This document shows, one piece after another, positions 8,686 to 17,690 of a stretch of DNA of 64,000 nucleotides (within the stretch, counting starts at the first letter, position 1; each line of letters starts with the position of its first letter). The stretch spans positions 6,171,501-6,235,500 of the forward strand of contig NZ_AP023360.1 of assembly GCF_018326265.1 (NCBI RefSeq), read 5' to 3'. The position numbers and the translations under genes were made by a program. Origin of the DNA: Catellatospora sp. IY07-71. GTDB lineage: Bacteria > Actinomycetota > Actinomycetes > Mycobacteriales > Micromonosporaceae. The notes below the pieces were generated by a model that saw only the letters and a program-made list of their open reading frames with translations, did no database searches and was not told the origin of the DNA.

Positions 8686-9196
8686 CGGACCATGATGCCC
8701 GATCGCAACGACGCCGCCAACAGGCCGAATCGGGCTATGCAATGGCAGCCACGAGCGGCTGCACCGCAGGAGCGCCAGCACGGCGGACTGGGCGTTACTC
8801 AGGTCTCCACGGGCAGTACCCGTCTAACGGGCCATATTCATGATGGGAGAGACAGAACCTAGCCCGCGGGTTGTTCCCAGGCGCGACGACGACCACGGTT
8901 GCGGCCGCCCCTGCCCCGATCAGCGCCGGGCCCATCTCGTGCCGACGAGCCCGCCTCCGGCGACGGACAAAGCAGCCGCCTCAGTGATCAGGGACGGTAG
9001 CGTTCGCGACATGTGGTGAACCGTATGCGGGAAGACGGACAGGGCGGATGCTCGCGACTCCATATCCGCCCAAGAACGGCCTGGTTGCACGGAAGCTGCA
9101 CGCAGGATCGACTTGGACCGCTCGCTATGCGTGGACCTGCGGATAGGACGAGGCTTGCCCCCAGCGGCGGCCAGCCTGCCGTGGGAGGATGCGGAC
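8686..9196. other. Gene-free stretch, about 510 bp
   Basis: I find no convincing gene here on either strand: open frames are short or lack the GC3 pattern. It must hold the promoter of the disrupted DUF6193-like gene (leftward) and that of the MOSC gene (rightward). A GGGAGGA at 9183-9189 is the Shine-Dalgarno of the latter. No repeat or RNA gene is evident. Confidence 0.5.
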
Positions 9197-9742
9197 ATGT
9201 CTGCTGCGAGGGTCGTCGCCGTCAGCCGGGACAGCGAGCACCGGTTCAGCAAGCCGAACGCCGACGAGATCCAGCTGCTTGCGGGGATCGGGGTGGCCGG
9301 GGATGCCCACGCGGGCGTGACCGTGCAGCACCTGTCGCGGATCGCCGCCGACCCCACCCAGCCCAACCTGCGCCAGGTCCACCTCATCCACGCCGAGCTG
9401 CACGACGAGGTGCACGAGCAGGGCTTCGTAGTGGCGCCCGGTCAGCTGGGAGAGAACATCACCACCCGCGGCATCGACCTGCTGTCGCTGCCCCGCGGCA
9501 CTGTGCTGCGCTTCGGGGAGCAGGCCGTGGTCGAGGTGACGGGACTGCGCAACCCGTGCCCGCAGATCGACCGTTTCAGCGACGGCCTGCTCAAGCAGCT
9601 GGTCTACCGCGACCAGGACGGCGACCTCGTCCGCCGGGCGGGGATCATGAGCATCGTGCTGGCGGGCGGCCCGGTGCGGCCCGGCGACGTCATCACCGTG
9701 GAGCTGCCGCCCGAGCCACACCTGCCGCTCGAGCGGGTGTGA
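9197..9742 (+). CDS. MOSC domain-containing protein, 181 aa
   Basis: Stand-alone MOSC domain (molybdenum cofactor sulfurase C-terminal), a fold that binds a sulfur carrier or cofactor. The conserved cysteine sits in VEVTGLRNPCPQIDRF near residue 120. It is preceded by QLGENITTRGIDLLSLPRGT, also typical of the family, and the end is AGGPVRPGDVITVELP. ATG 9197 was chosen for the good ribosome site GGGAGGA eight bases upstream. Length fits small YiiM-like MOSC proteins. It stands alone, so its substrate cannot be inferred from neighbours. Confidence 0.88.
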   Translation: MSAARVVAVSRDSEHRFSKPNADEIQLLAGIGVAGDAHAGVTVQHLSRIAADPTQPNLRQVHLIHAELHDEVHEQGFVVAPGQLGENITTRGIDLLSLPRGTVLRFGEQAVVEVTGLRNPCPQIDRFSDGLLKQLVYRDQDGDLVRRAGIMSIVLAGGPVRPGDVITVELPPEPHLPLERV

Positions 9743-9833
9743 TCGGGCGAAGCAGCGGTCGATGACGGCCGTCTGCCGACGGTCCCGTTGCGGGCACTCC
9801 ATTGCTGTACAGCAGCCAGGTGCGGCGGCAAGA

Positions 9834-10250
9834 ATGCCCGCCATGCACGGGCTCGTCCAAGAGATTGCCGCTCTCATCGCCGGCACCTGTATGGTGCGCG
9901 TTTTCGACGCTTCCGGCTACCGGCCCCCACCTCCTGCGCGCAAGCGACGGGACCGCGTGACGCCCCTGGCAGAAGTCCGTGACGCCCTAGCCGTCCGCGA
10001 GCTGCGCGAGGCCCTCGCGCTGCGGCCGGACACACCCGTCATGGACTGGATGAGCGGGACTGACGTGATCCTCGAACTCTGGAACCGTGACGGCGCTCAG
10101 CACGCCACGATCGGCTTGCTGTCGCCTGACCAACTGCGGCATGACGACGGCGAACTGCGGCTTCTCGACCCGGGCAAGGCAGCGAGGTGGCTGGCTCTGG
10201 GCGCCGAGTACCGCGCGGAGGTATGGCATCGCCGGCCGCCACGGCTATGA
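9834..10250 (+). CDS. Hypothetical protein, 138 aa
   Basis: Not recognised. The frame from ATG 9834 (or 9843) reads MPAMHGLVQEIAALIAGTCM and ends WLALGAEYRAEVWHRRPPRL. It is soluble, with a proline/arginine-rich linker (YRPPPPARKRRDR) near residue 45. The second half (VILELWNRDGAQHATIGLLS) looks like a small alpha/beta domain. It converges on the MEDS-domain pair downstream. Confidence 0.5.
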   Translation: MPAMHGLVQEIAALIAGTCMVRVFDASGYRPPPPARKRRDRVTPLAEVRDALAVRELREALALRPDTPVMDWMSGTDVILELWNRDGAQHATIGLLSPDQLRHDDGELRLLDPGKAARWLALGAEYRAEVWHRRPPRL

Positions 10251-10389
10251 CTGCCGGCCCGGCAACGGGGTCCAAGATTCTGCAGCGCAGCGCGAGCCCG
10301 TCGTGGCTTCCAAATCCTTTCAGCGTATTGCCATGATTGATCTCGGCATGGAGACGCCGCCCGGGCTGAGCGGCCTGCCCGAGCTGCGC

Positions 10390-11340
10390 TCAGGCGGATT
10401 CCCCGCCGACGAGGCGGATGGTGAAGCCGTCCGGGCCGCGGCGCAGCGAGACGTACGAGCACAGCTGGTGGGCCAGCCACAGCCCGAGCCCGCCCGGCCC
10501 CGGTCCGGGCATCAGGCCCGACGACGGGTCGGCGGGGCCCGGCCCGCGGTCGGTGACCGTGACGACGATGCGCCCCGGCACCGCCCACGCCCGCACGCGC
10601 ACCGGCGGCCGCCCGTGCAGCAGCGCGTTGGTGACCGCCTCGCTGGTGCTCAGCACCAGGCCGTGCAGGTCGTCGGCGGCGAGCCCGGCGGTGGCCTGCA
10701 GGCCCGCGACCACCTGCCGGGCATGCCGGACCACGGGGTCGACCAGCTCGACGGCGGGCGGCAGGGCCTCCAGCGGGTCCTCCCACGACGTCACCGCATT
10801 GGCGAGGAAGTCGTGCGGGTCCTGGTAGAGCGGGCTGCGCTCGCGGCGCCCGTCGGGCGTGACCACGTAGGCGTGGGTGCGCCGCGCGTGGTCGAGGACC
10901 TCGGCCGGGGCGGTGCGGGTGTCGTAGGGGCACAGCCCGTACATCGGGAACTCGTTGTAGACCTGGTTGGCGGCGGCCTCGTAGCGCGCCCACCACTCCC
11001 ACGGCACGCCGACACCGGGGTGGGGCACGTCACCGGCGATGCGGATCTGCGTGGCGCCCTCGGCCACGTAGCCGCCCAGCATCTCCCGGTGCCGTTTGAT
11101 CGCCACGGCGGGGCGCAGGTAGTGCCGGTCGCCGTCGATGAACACCACGCCGCTGCCCGTCCCGAGCGCGGAGCGCACCAGCCGCTGGTGGCGCTCGCCG
11201 AACAGCGACACGGTCGGCTCGCCGGCCGCGACGCCGTCGCAGAGGAAAGGCACGACGACCGCCAGGAACTCCTCGTCGGAGCCGAAGAAGGCGGTCTCGT
11301 GGTAGATGCCGTCGTGCCCGGCGGCCGGGCCTGACCTCAC
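10390..11340 (-). CDS. MEDS-domain protein with C-terminal RsbW-like ATPase domain, 316 aa
   Basis: Residues 10-180 form a MEDS domain (GIYHETAFFGSDEEFLAVVV, then FIDGDRHYLRP and the GVPWEWWARYEAAANQVYNE segment), a DcmR-type sensory module. Residues 205-310 form an anti-sigma/histidine-kinase-like ATPase (LVLSTSEAVTNALLHGRPPV supplies the N box; VTVTDRGPGP and GLGLWLAHQL the G boxes). The GTG start at 11340 overlaps the stop of the upstream MEDS-STAS gene as GTGA. With that partner it forms a likely partner-switch pair: ATPase/kinase here, STAS antagonist there. The signal sensed and the sigma factor controlled are unknown. Confidence 0.82.
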   Translation of the reverse strand: MRSGPAAGHDGIYHETAFFGSDEEFLAVVVPFLCDGVAAGEPTVSLFGERHQRLVRSALGTGSGVVFIDGDRHYLRPAVAIKRHREMLGGYVAEGATQIRIAGDVPHPGVGVPWEWWARYEAAANQVYNEFPMYGLCPYDTRTAPAEVLDHARRTHAYVVTPDGRRERSPLYQDPHDFLANAVTSWEDPLEALPPAVELVDPVVRHARQVVAGLQATAGLAADDLHGLVLSTSEAVTNALLHGRPPVRVRAWAVPGRIVVTVTDRGPGPADPSSGLMPGPGPGGLGLWLAHQLCSYVSLRRGPDGFTIRLVGGESA

Positions 11341-12173
11341 GACTCCACCAGCCTGAGGTCGGGCAGCCGCAGCATGTCGGCCAGCAGCCGCACCATGCTG
11401 TCGCGGGCGACGTGCAGCACCGTGCGCGCACCCCGGGCGCGGGCGTGCTCGACGAGCTGGAACAGCCCGCGGTGGTCGATGAAGTTCAGCTGCTGCGCGT
11501 CGAAGATCAGCTCGTCGCCGTCCGGCGCCGGGTCGGCCCGGTGCAGCGCCGTGCGCAGCAGCGCGTGCCCGGACACGTCGATGTCGCCCGCGAGCGCCGC
11601 GCCGACGCCCGGCTCGGCCGAGGCGAACAGCCGCAGCGGGGCCGAGGCCCTGCTGGCCACCGGGTGCATGCTGGCCAGCTCGGCGATCGCGGCGGCGCTC
11701 AGCTCGCGGCGGTGGTAGCCGCACATCGCGGCGAACGGGTGCCCGGTCATGTACCGGTCGACCTGGTGCTCGTAGCGGGTGAACGCGTCCAGCTGCTCCG
11801 GGGTGCGCACGAGGGGCGTGGCCTGGGCCGCGACCCGCAGCCCGCGGTAGCCGGCCGCGATGGCCCGCTCGGTGGCGTGCGCGTACGCCTGAACCTGGAC
11901 CGCCGGGTCGACCGGCAGCCCGGCACCGTAGATGGCCAGATCCTGGACGAGCGCGGCGCCGCCGGCCCGTGCGGCGGTGAAGCCGTCGACGTCGTCGAGG
12001 TCGGTCTGCCGCGCCTGCTCGGCGAGGTAGATCACTTGTTGCCCGGCCGCGAGGCCGTCGGCGAGGAACCGGCCGGCGGCGGCGCGGAACTCGCCGGGCG
12101 TGTCGAACACCCAGCAAACATGATCATGGCGGCCGAGGCCGTCGACCGCGTCGACGAACCCACTCCGGCGCAT
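11337..12173 (-). CDS. MEDS-domain protein with C-terminal STAS domain, 278 aa
   Basis: The N-terminal MEDS domain spans residues 10-175 (HDHVCWVFDTPGEFRAAAGR, then RVAAQATPLVRTPEQLDAFT and FAAMCGYHRREL). A STAS/anti-anti-sigma domain spans 185-275 (GDIDVSGHALLRTALHRADP, then LIFDAQQLNFIDHRGLFQLV). The serine or threonine that is phosphorylated in classic STAS antagonists is replaced around NFIDHRG, so any switch may work differently. It is the first gene of the two-gene operon and is coupled to the MEDS-ATPase by a GTGA overlap. Confidence 0.82.
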   Translation of the reverse strand: MRRSGFVDAVDGLGRHDHVCWVFDTPGEFRAAAGRFLADGLAAGQQVIYLAEQARQTDLDDVDGFTAARAGGAALVQDLAIYGAGLPVDPAVQVQAYAHATERAIAAGYRGLRVAAQATPLVRTPEQLDAFTRYEHQVDRYMTGHPFAAMCGYHRRELSAAAIAELASMHPVASRASAPLRLFASAEPGVGAALAGDIDVSGHALLRTALHRADPAPDGDELIFDAQQLNFIDHRGLFQLVEHARARGARTVLHVARDSMVRLLADMLRLPDLRLVES

Positions 12174-12329
12174 CGTCCCAACGTAGCACGCTGCACAGCC
12201 TGCCTCCGGGCTCGTGAACCGCGCTCACCTCCGCACGCGGGGGGAGGGCGGCCCCCCAGACGCCGCCCTCCCCCTACCGTCCCGACCGGATGACCGTCCA
12301 CAAAGGTTGGTCTCAACTCCCGGAAACCG

Positions 12330-12362
12330 GGCGGGCGGGTCCGCCGCACGGACCCGCCCGCC
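12330..12362 (-). terminator. Perfect 14-bp hairpin, terminator of the sugar operon
   Basis: Arms GGCGGGCGGGTCCG (12330-12343) and CGGACCCGCCCGCC (12349-12362) are perfectly complementary around the 5-base loop CCGCA. It lies 13 bases past the stop of the leftward glycosidase gene. No U-tract follows. Terminator function is an inference from position and stability. Confidence 0.8.
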
Positions 12363-12375
12363 TTGGATCCAAAGG

Positions 12376-15300
12376 TCAGCTGGCGAAGGCCTTGACCTCC
12401 AGCAGGCCCAGCGAGGCCGAGCCGGTGGCGGTCAGCGACACTCTCAGCCGGGTCGTGCTGACCCCGGTGAAGGTGACGGTGTTGTACGCGTTCTTGGTCA
12501 GCGTGTACGCGCTCGCGCCGGGCACGTCCACGTACGCGCTGCCGTTCCAGTACTGCAGCTTCCACGCCGACGGCATGTCGATGCCCTGCTCGTCGTCGAA
12601 GAAGTAGACCTGGGCGCGGCTGACCGACTGCGCCGCGGACCACTGCACCTCGGCCGTCTGGGTGCCCGTCTCGGGCCAGGTGCCCCAGCGGTTGCCCTGG
12701 TTGGTGCCGCCCCAGTTGGAGCTGGTCGGCTCGTCACCGTTGTTGATCGCCGCGCAGCTCTCCCAGGTCGAGGTGTACGAGCAGACCGGCGAGCCGGACA
12801 GCGCGAGGTTGCTCGGCGGGTCCGGCGGCTGGACCCCGCCCCGGTTGAAGATCTTGATCTCGGTGAGACCGGTCTTCGCCCCGGAGGCGTTGGTCGCCAG
12901 CACGCGCACCCGCTGCGCGTTGACCGCCCCGAAGGTGGCCACGTTGTAGTTCGCGCGCGGCGCCGACGGGCTCTTGACCTGGCTGGGCACGGTGACCCAG
13001 GCGCTGCCGTTGTGGTACTGGACGTCGTACGCCGACGGCGCCCGGTAGGTGGCGCTGGCCGGGCGGCTGTCCTTGAAGTACAGCCGGACCTCGTTGAAGG
13101 TCTGCGGCGAGCCGAAGTTGACCTCGTACCAGTCCTGGCTGTTGGCCGAGCCGCCCGCGCCCCAGAAGGGCTCGTTGATCGGGTAGCCGTCCCGCGCCCC
13201 GGCCACGGTGGACCCGGAGCCGGTGTGCGAGGCGCTGGCGGTGCCCAGGGCGGCCAGGTTGGTCAGGTTGGCGGTCAGGTCGACGCCGGCCTTGGCCATC
13301 ATGTCCACCATGCGTGCCTCGGTGTGCACAACCTGCGCCGGAGCCTGCATCGAGGTCGCCGCGCTGCTGTAGGTCACCGAGGCACTGGTGGTGACCGCGC
13401 CGGTGGCCGGGTTGTACGTCATCGGCACAAGCTGGTTGATGGTCGCCCGGCGCGTGCCGTTGACGAAGATCGAGTAGCCCTCCGGCACGCCGCTGTAGCG
13501 CACGATGCCGTCGGCCGGGTCGTCCCAGACGATGGTCAGGTCGCTGTTGCGGTAGCGCAGGTTGTTGACGGTGAAGTGGGTCCAGCCGATGTTGATCGGG
13601 CTGAGCTCCACCTGGGCGTCGGTGCGCGGCCGCAGGCCCGCCACGTCCTCGATCACGGTCCAGTTGCTGCTGCCCAGGATGTTGTGGTGGATCCAGGACC
13701 GGTAGGTGATGGAGCTGCCGTTCCAGTCCGCCCAGAACTCGTTGGCGTCGGGGTACTGCGTGTTGCCGTTGATGTACTGCGCCCAGACGTTCCAGTAGAG
13801 CAGCTTCTTGTACCAGTCGCTGGTGATCCACTGGTTCGGGTAGTTGCGCAGCACCGACGACAGCAGCCGGAACTGCACGGTGGAGTTGATGGTGGAGAAG
13901 TTGTTGCTGCCCGTGCCCGAGGCCGCCTTGTCCGCCTGGTTGGCGGTGTAGAACGGGAAGATCGGGTACTGCGCGGCGTCGTCGAACAGCCGCAGCGCCT
14001 GCTTGTACGTGGTGGTGTTGGGGATCGCGCCCACCGCGAACGGGTAGTAGTTGTTGATCTCCTTCCACGGGTTGAAGGTGCCGTCCGGGTAGCGGTGCTC
14101 GAACAGCTGCCGGTTCGGGTTCCACAGCACGTTGGTCAGCGCGTTGCCGATGTCGGTGGCGAGCTGGTTCATCTCGTTCGCCTTGGCCGTGTTGCCCAGC
14201 AGCGCGTACGCGGCGGCCGCGGCCTTGGCACCGCTGTACTGGTAGGCGCCCTCGGTGCGGTCCATCCGGCCTGAGCGGTAGTGGAACGACACCGCATCGG
14301 CGTCGTTACCCGTCAGCGCGCCCCAGTCGTACTCGATGATCTTGTTGTTGTTGGTGTCGTAGTAGGCGAGCTGGCCCTTGACGTCACCCTCGGCGTACTT
14401 GGCCAGGTTCTGCGCGATGCCCGGCTGGCCGCCGTGGATCTGGTAGCTCTTCCAGGCCGCCTCGGCGATGTACTGGATGTAGCTGTTCGACCAGTTCTCG
14501 GGGTCGCCGGGGTTGTCCACGAACCGGCCGCCCTTGGAGACCTGTCCCGCGCTGACCCAGTCGCCGAAGCCGTAGATCGGGTTGCGCAGGTACTTCAGGT
14601 CGTCGATGTGCATCGACTGGGTGAGCACGATGGCGTTGTTGTAGCCCAGCACGCCCTCGGTCGAGATCGGGAACTGGAACGTCTGCCCCGGGATGTCGGC
14701 GTCCAGGTGGTTGAAGCGCATCAGCCACCAGCGGTAGTAGATGTTCTTCTTGATCGCCGCGTCGGGCACGTCGATGTAGGGCACGTTCTGCGCCCACCAC
14801 AGGTTGTACGCCCGCACGTGGGTCGAGAACGCCGTCGCGTTGGTGTAGCCCTTGTACGCGTTGTACTCCGTCAGCGAGGCCGGGATCTCGTTGGTGACGA
14901 AGCCCATGACGACCTTCGCGGTCACCGTGGCGCCCGCGGCGATGGTCACCGACCGGTTGAGGCCGCCGCTGCTGACCGTGAAGCCGTCACCGGACAGCCG
15001 CGGGTAGATCGTGGTCAGGTTGTTGTACGCGTTGACCTGGCCGGTGAGCTCGTTGCCGCTGCCGGAGGTGGCGTACGGCGAGGTGGCCCGCAGTTGCAGC
15101 GTGGTGGAGCTGCTGCCGCTGTTGGTGATGGACAGGTTCGTCACCGCGACGTTGTTGTCGGTGATGAACTTCGTCTGGTCCACCCGGATCGAGCCCGAGG
15201 TGTGCACGCTCTTCCAGTGGCTGGGCGCCTGCCAGCGCGAGCCGACCTGCTCGGTGAAGGTGCCCGGCGTGACGGCGATCGTGTACGCGTTCTGGTTGTT

Positions 15301-15681
15301 GATGCTCTCCCAGTACGCGGCCTGCCCGGCGAAGCCGAGCGTGCCCGGGGTGTGCGTCTTCAGGTACAGGGCCCGGCCGCGGGTCATCAGCCAGGTGCCG
15401 GCGGGGTCGTTGCCGGGGCGGGCGAGCAGCCGGTCCATCCAGAAGTCGGTGCCGCCCGACTCCGCGTTGTAGATGGCCTGCATCATGTTGCCGGTGGTGT
15501 AGCCCACGGGCGGGGCCGGGATGGCCGGGCCGCTGAACGTGGGGAAGCCGATGGGCTGCGCCGCGTACGCCGGGGACTGCGCCTGGACGGCGATCACTCC
15601 CGCGGCGAGCACGGCGGAGAGGCCGAGTGCCAGGCTTCTGCGCTTGGTGCGCGAGCGCAGGGCCTTTGCGAGCACTGGCAT
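12376..15681 (-). CDS. Secreted (alpha/alpha)6-type glycoside hydrolase with two discoidin-like modules, 1101 aa
   Basis: Large secreted glycosidase. A signal peptide is clear (SRTKRRSLALGLSAVLAAGV followed by AYAAQP). Residues 60-290 look like an N-terminal beta-sandwich, and about 300-720 like a helical-barrel catalytic region of MGH1/GH63-like type (YYRWWLMRFNHLDADIPGQT, RMDRTEGAYQYSGAKAAAAA, WADWNGSSITYRSWIHHNIL). Two F5/8-type C modules follow (about 820-950 and 965-1101: QDWYEVNFGSPQTFNEVRLY; AEVQWSAAQSVSRAQVYFFD). The ATG at 15681 has GGAGG eight bases upstream. It is the last gene of the GH127-transporter operon, so it probably frees the oligosaccharide that the transporter imports. 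The exact GH family and substrate are uncertain. Confidence 0.78.
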   Translation of the reverse strand: MPVLAKALRSRTKRRSLALGLSAVLAAGVIAVQAQSPAYAAQPIGFPTFSGPAIPAPPVGYTTGNMMQAIYNAESGGTDFWMDRLLARPGNDPAGTWLMTRGRALYLKTHTPGTLGFAGQAAYWESINNQNAYTIAVTPGTFTEQVGSRWQAPSHWKSVHTSGSIRVDQTKFITDNNVAVTNLSITNSGSSSTTLQLRATSPYATSGSGNELTGQVNAYNNLTTIYPRLSGDGFTVSSGGLNRSVTIAAGATVTAKVVMGFVTNEIPASLTEYNAYKGYTNATAFSTHVRAYNLWWAQNVPYIDVPDAAIKKNIYYRWWLMRFNHLDADIPGQTFQFPISTEGVLGYNNAIVLTQSMHIDDLKYLRNPIYGFGDWVSAGQVSKGGRFVDNPGDPENWSNSYIQYIAEAAWKSYQIHGGQPGIAQNLAKYAEGDVKGQLAYYDTNNNKIIEYDWGALTGNDADAVSFHYRSGRMDRTEGAYQYSGAKAAAAAYALLGNTAKANEMNQLATDIGNALTNVLWNPNRQLFEHRYPDGTFNPWKEINNYYPFAVGAIPNTTTYKQALRLFDDAAQYPIFPFYTANQADKAASGTGSNNFSTINSTVQFRLLSSVLRNYPNQWITSDWYKKLLYWNVWAQYINGNTQYPDANEFWADWNGSSITYRSWIHHNILGSSNWTVIEDVAGLRPRTDAQVELSPINIGWTHFTVNNLRYRNSDLTIVWDDPADGIVRYSGVPEGYSIFVNGTRRATINQLVPMTYNPATGAVTTSASVTYSSAATSMQAPAQVVHTEARMVDMMAKAGVDLTANLTNLAALGTASASHTGSGSTVAGARDGYPINEPFWGAGGSANSQDWYEVNFGSPQTFNEVRLYFKDSRPASATYRAPSAYDVQYHNGSAWVTVPSQVKSPSAPRANYNVATFGAVNAQRVRVLATNASGAKTGLTEIKIFNRGGVQPPDPPSNLALSGSPVCSYTSTWESCAAINNGDEPTSSNWGGTNQGNRWGTWPETGTQTAEVQWSAAQSVSRAQVYFFDDEQGIDMPSAWKLQYWNGSAYVDVPGASAYTLTKNAYNTVTFTGVSTTRLRVSLTATGSASLGLLEVKAFAS

Positions 15682-15739
15682 GGGGTTCACCTCCACATAG
15701 GGGGACGGTTGTGGATTTCCTGCGGTGAGAGCCGGTAGG

Positions 15740-15783
15740 GCCCGGCCGCGCCCGCCGGGTAGGCGGTGCGGGCGCGACCGGGC
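15740..15783 (-). promoter_or_regulatory. Intercistronic hairpin between permease and glycosidase genes
   Basis: Arms at 15740-15755 (GCCCGGCCGCGCCCGC) and 15768-15783 pair over 16 positions with one mismatch, around a 12-base loop. It lies in the 161-bp gap between the second permease (ends 15843) and the glycosidase start (15681). It may attenuate transcription into the glycosidase gene or protect the upstream mRNA. Confidence 0.6.
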
Positions 15784-15842
15784 AGTCTCATCTGTCGGGC
15801 CCTTTCCGTGGGACGGGGTGCGGTGAGAGAGTCGGTGGCCGG

Positions 15843-16652
15843 TCAGGCCTTCAGCGCGCCGGATGTGAAGCCGCGTACGTAGCTGCGCTGCATGAAGGCG
15901 AACAGCAGCAGGCAGGGCACGGCCATGAAGACCACCCCCGCCTCGAGTGCCGCGTAGTCGATGGAGCCGTGGCTGGCGGTGCGCATGTTGACCACGGCCA
16001 GGGTGGTGGTGAAGGTGTCGGTCGAGTTCAGCAGGATCAGCGGCGCGAAGAACTCGCTCCAGGAGGTCAGGAACGCGAACAGGCCGACGGTGATCAGGCC
16101 GGGCTTGACCGCCGGCAGCATGATCCGGATCAGCGTGGAGACGCTGTTGCACCCGTCGACCTGCGCCGACTCCTCCAGCTCGCGCGGCACGGCCTCGAAC
16201 GAGTTGCGCATCATGAAGATCGAGAACGGCAGCTGGAACATGATCAGCACCAGGCTGAGGCCGACCAGGCTGTCCTGCAGGCCGATCCAGCCGAGCAGCA
16301 CGTACAGCGCGATCAGGATCGTCGCGTACGGCACCATCAGGATCGCCAGGGTGAGCAGGAACAGCACGTCCCGGCCGGGGAAGCGGAACCGGCCGAAGGC
16401 GTACCCGCCGAGGGTGGCCACCAGCAGGGTGCCGCCGACGGTGAGCGCGCTGACGGTGAGGCTGTTCAGCACGTGGTGCAGCCGGATGCCGTTGTCGGAG
16501 GTGAACAGCCGGTCGTAGTTCTCCAGCCCGAAGCCGGTGCCGGTGCGCAGCGACGCCCAGCCGCTCCACAACAGTGGCGACAGGAACAGGATCGCCAGTG
16601 CCGTGCCGGTCACGTAGTAGCTCCACCGGTTGACAGCGGATGACCTGGTCAT
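15843..16652 (-). CDS. Sugar ABC transporter permease (MalG/CUT1 type), 269 aa
   Basis: Inner-membrane permease of a carbohydrate importer. Six hydrophobic segments are visible, starting YYVTGTALAILFLSPLLWSG. The EAA loop EAVPRELEESAQVDGCNSVS near residue 160 is the contact site for the ATPase. The ATG at 16652 follows AGGAG by seven bases. It is ten bases after the other permease gene. There is no ATPase gene in the operon; actinobacteria commonly use a shared MsiK-type ATPase for such systems. Confidence 0.93.
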   Translation of the reverse strand: MTRSSAVNRWSYYVTGTALAILFLSPLLWSGWASLRTGTGFGLENYDRLFTSDNGIRLHHVLNSLTVSALTVGGTLLVATLGGYAFGRFRFPGRDVLFLLTLAILMVPYATILIALYVLLGWIGLQDSLVGLSLVLIMFQLPFSIFMMRNSFEAVPRELEESAQVDGCNSVSTLIRIMLPAVKPGLITVGLFAFLTSWSEFFAPLILLNSTDTFTTTLAVVNMRTASHGSIDYAALEAGVVFMAVPCLLLFAFMQRSYVRGFTSGALKA

Positions 16653-16662
16653 GGTGCTTCTC

Positions 16663-17622
16663 CTAGGAGCGCCGGCGCAGCACGCCGAGCTGGATGACGT
16701 TGAAGACGACGAGGACGGCGAGCAGGGCCACGGAGATCGCGGCGGCGGAGCCGAGGTCGAGGCGGATGAACGCCTCCCGGTAGATCACCATCACCAGCGA
16801 GGTGGTGCTGTTGTCCGGCCCGCCCCGGGTGAGGATCCAGAACTGGTCGAACGCCAGCAGCGACCCGGTGATCATCATGGTGAGCACCAGGGCGATGGTC
16901 GGTCGCATCAGCGGCAGGGTGACCCGGCGGAAGGTCTGCCAGCGGCTCGCGCCGTCGATGCGGGCCGCCTCGTACACCTCCAGCGGGATCGCCTGCAGGC
17001 CGGTGAGCAGGATCAGCATGTTGAACCCGGCGAAGCGCCAGAGCACCAGCACGATCGCCGAGGCCAGCGCCGAGCCGGAGCTGCCGGAGGTCCAGGAGAC
17101 GTAGCCGTCGATCACGCCGAGCTTGCGCAGCAGGTCGCTGACCGGGCCGATCTCATCCGACAGCAGCCCCAGGAACAGCAGCGAGGCGCTGGCGAAACCG
17201 ACGGCCATGGGCAGCAGGAACGAGGTGCGGAAGAAGCCGACGCCGCGCCGGCGCTGCTGCACCAGCAGGGCGAGCCCGAACGCGACCACGAACAGCAGCA
17301 CCGTCATCACGACCGTGTACTTGACCGTGAACCAGACCGCCGAGCCGACCAGCTCGTTGTCGCCGATGCGGGCGTAGTTGTCCGGGGCGTTCATGGTCGG
17401 CGCGCCCAGCAGCGGCCAGCGGTGCAGCGACATCCAGCCGACCAGCAGCAGCGGCACCAGGAAGAACAGGCCGACCATCAGCGCGGTGGGCGTCGCGTAG
17501 AGGGCGCCGAGCAGGGCCCGGCCGCGCGCGGCGCTGCGCCGGATCCGCGGCGCCGGGCCGGCGGCCTGCGGGGCGGGCAGCGGGCGGGCCGGTCCGCTGC
17601 GGGGCGGGGTGAGCGTCGACAT
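16663..17622 (-). CDS. Sugar ABC transporter permease (MalF/CUT1 type), 319 aa
   Basis: Second membrane subunit of the importer. A proline- and arginine-rich cytoplasmic tail is followed by a first helix (TALMVGLFFLVPLLLVGWMS). The EAA loop is LEVYEAARIDGASRWQTFRR near residue 220. GGAG lies eight bases before the ATG at 17622. It is separated from the binding-protein gene by 68 bp that hold a strong hairpin, and runs directly into the MalG-type gene. Confidence 0.93.
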   Translation of the reverse strand: MSTLTPPRSGPARPLPAPQAAGPAPRIRRSAARGRALLGALYATPTALMVGLFFLVPLLLVGWMSLHRWPLLGAPTMNAPDNYARIGDNELVGSAVWFTVKYTVVMTVLLFVVAFGLALLVQQRRRGVGFFRTSFLLPMAVGFASASLLFLGLLSDEIGPVSDLLRKLGVIDGYVSWTSGSSGSALASAIVLVLWRFAGFNMLILLTGLQAIPLEVYEAARIDGASRWQTFRRVTLPLMRPTIALVLTMMITGSLLAFDQFWILTRGGPDNSTTSLVMVIYREAFIRLDLGSAAAISVALLAVLVVFNVIQLGVLRRRS

Positions 17623-17647
17623 CTGCTCGTCTCCGGGTCGGTGGGAG

Positions 17648-17683
17648 GGCCCGGCCGCCGTGTGGGGGTGCGGCGGCCGGGCC
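17648..17683 (-). promoter_or_regulatory. Strong hairpin between binding-protein and permease genes
   Basis: A perfect 13-bp stem: GGCCCGGCCGCCG (17648-17660) pairs with 17671-17683 around a 10-base loop. Placed just after the binding-protein stop, such hairpins commonly reduce read-through so that binding protein exceeds permease. That role is inferred, not shown. Confidence 0.7.
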
Positions 17684-17690
17684 GGACGGG

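Noticed and set aside
12214-14274. A 686-codon open frame on the plus strand opposite the large glycosidase gene
   Set aside because: It is the GC-rich shadow of the minus-strand gene: composition is Val/Arg/Gly/Pro/His repeats with no domain, and the real gene has a signal peptide, motifs and a ribosome site.
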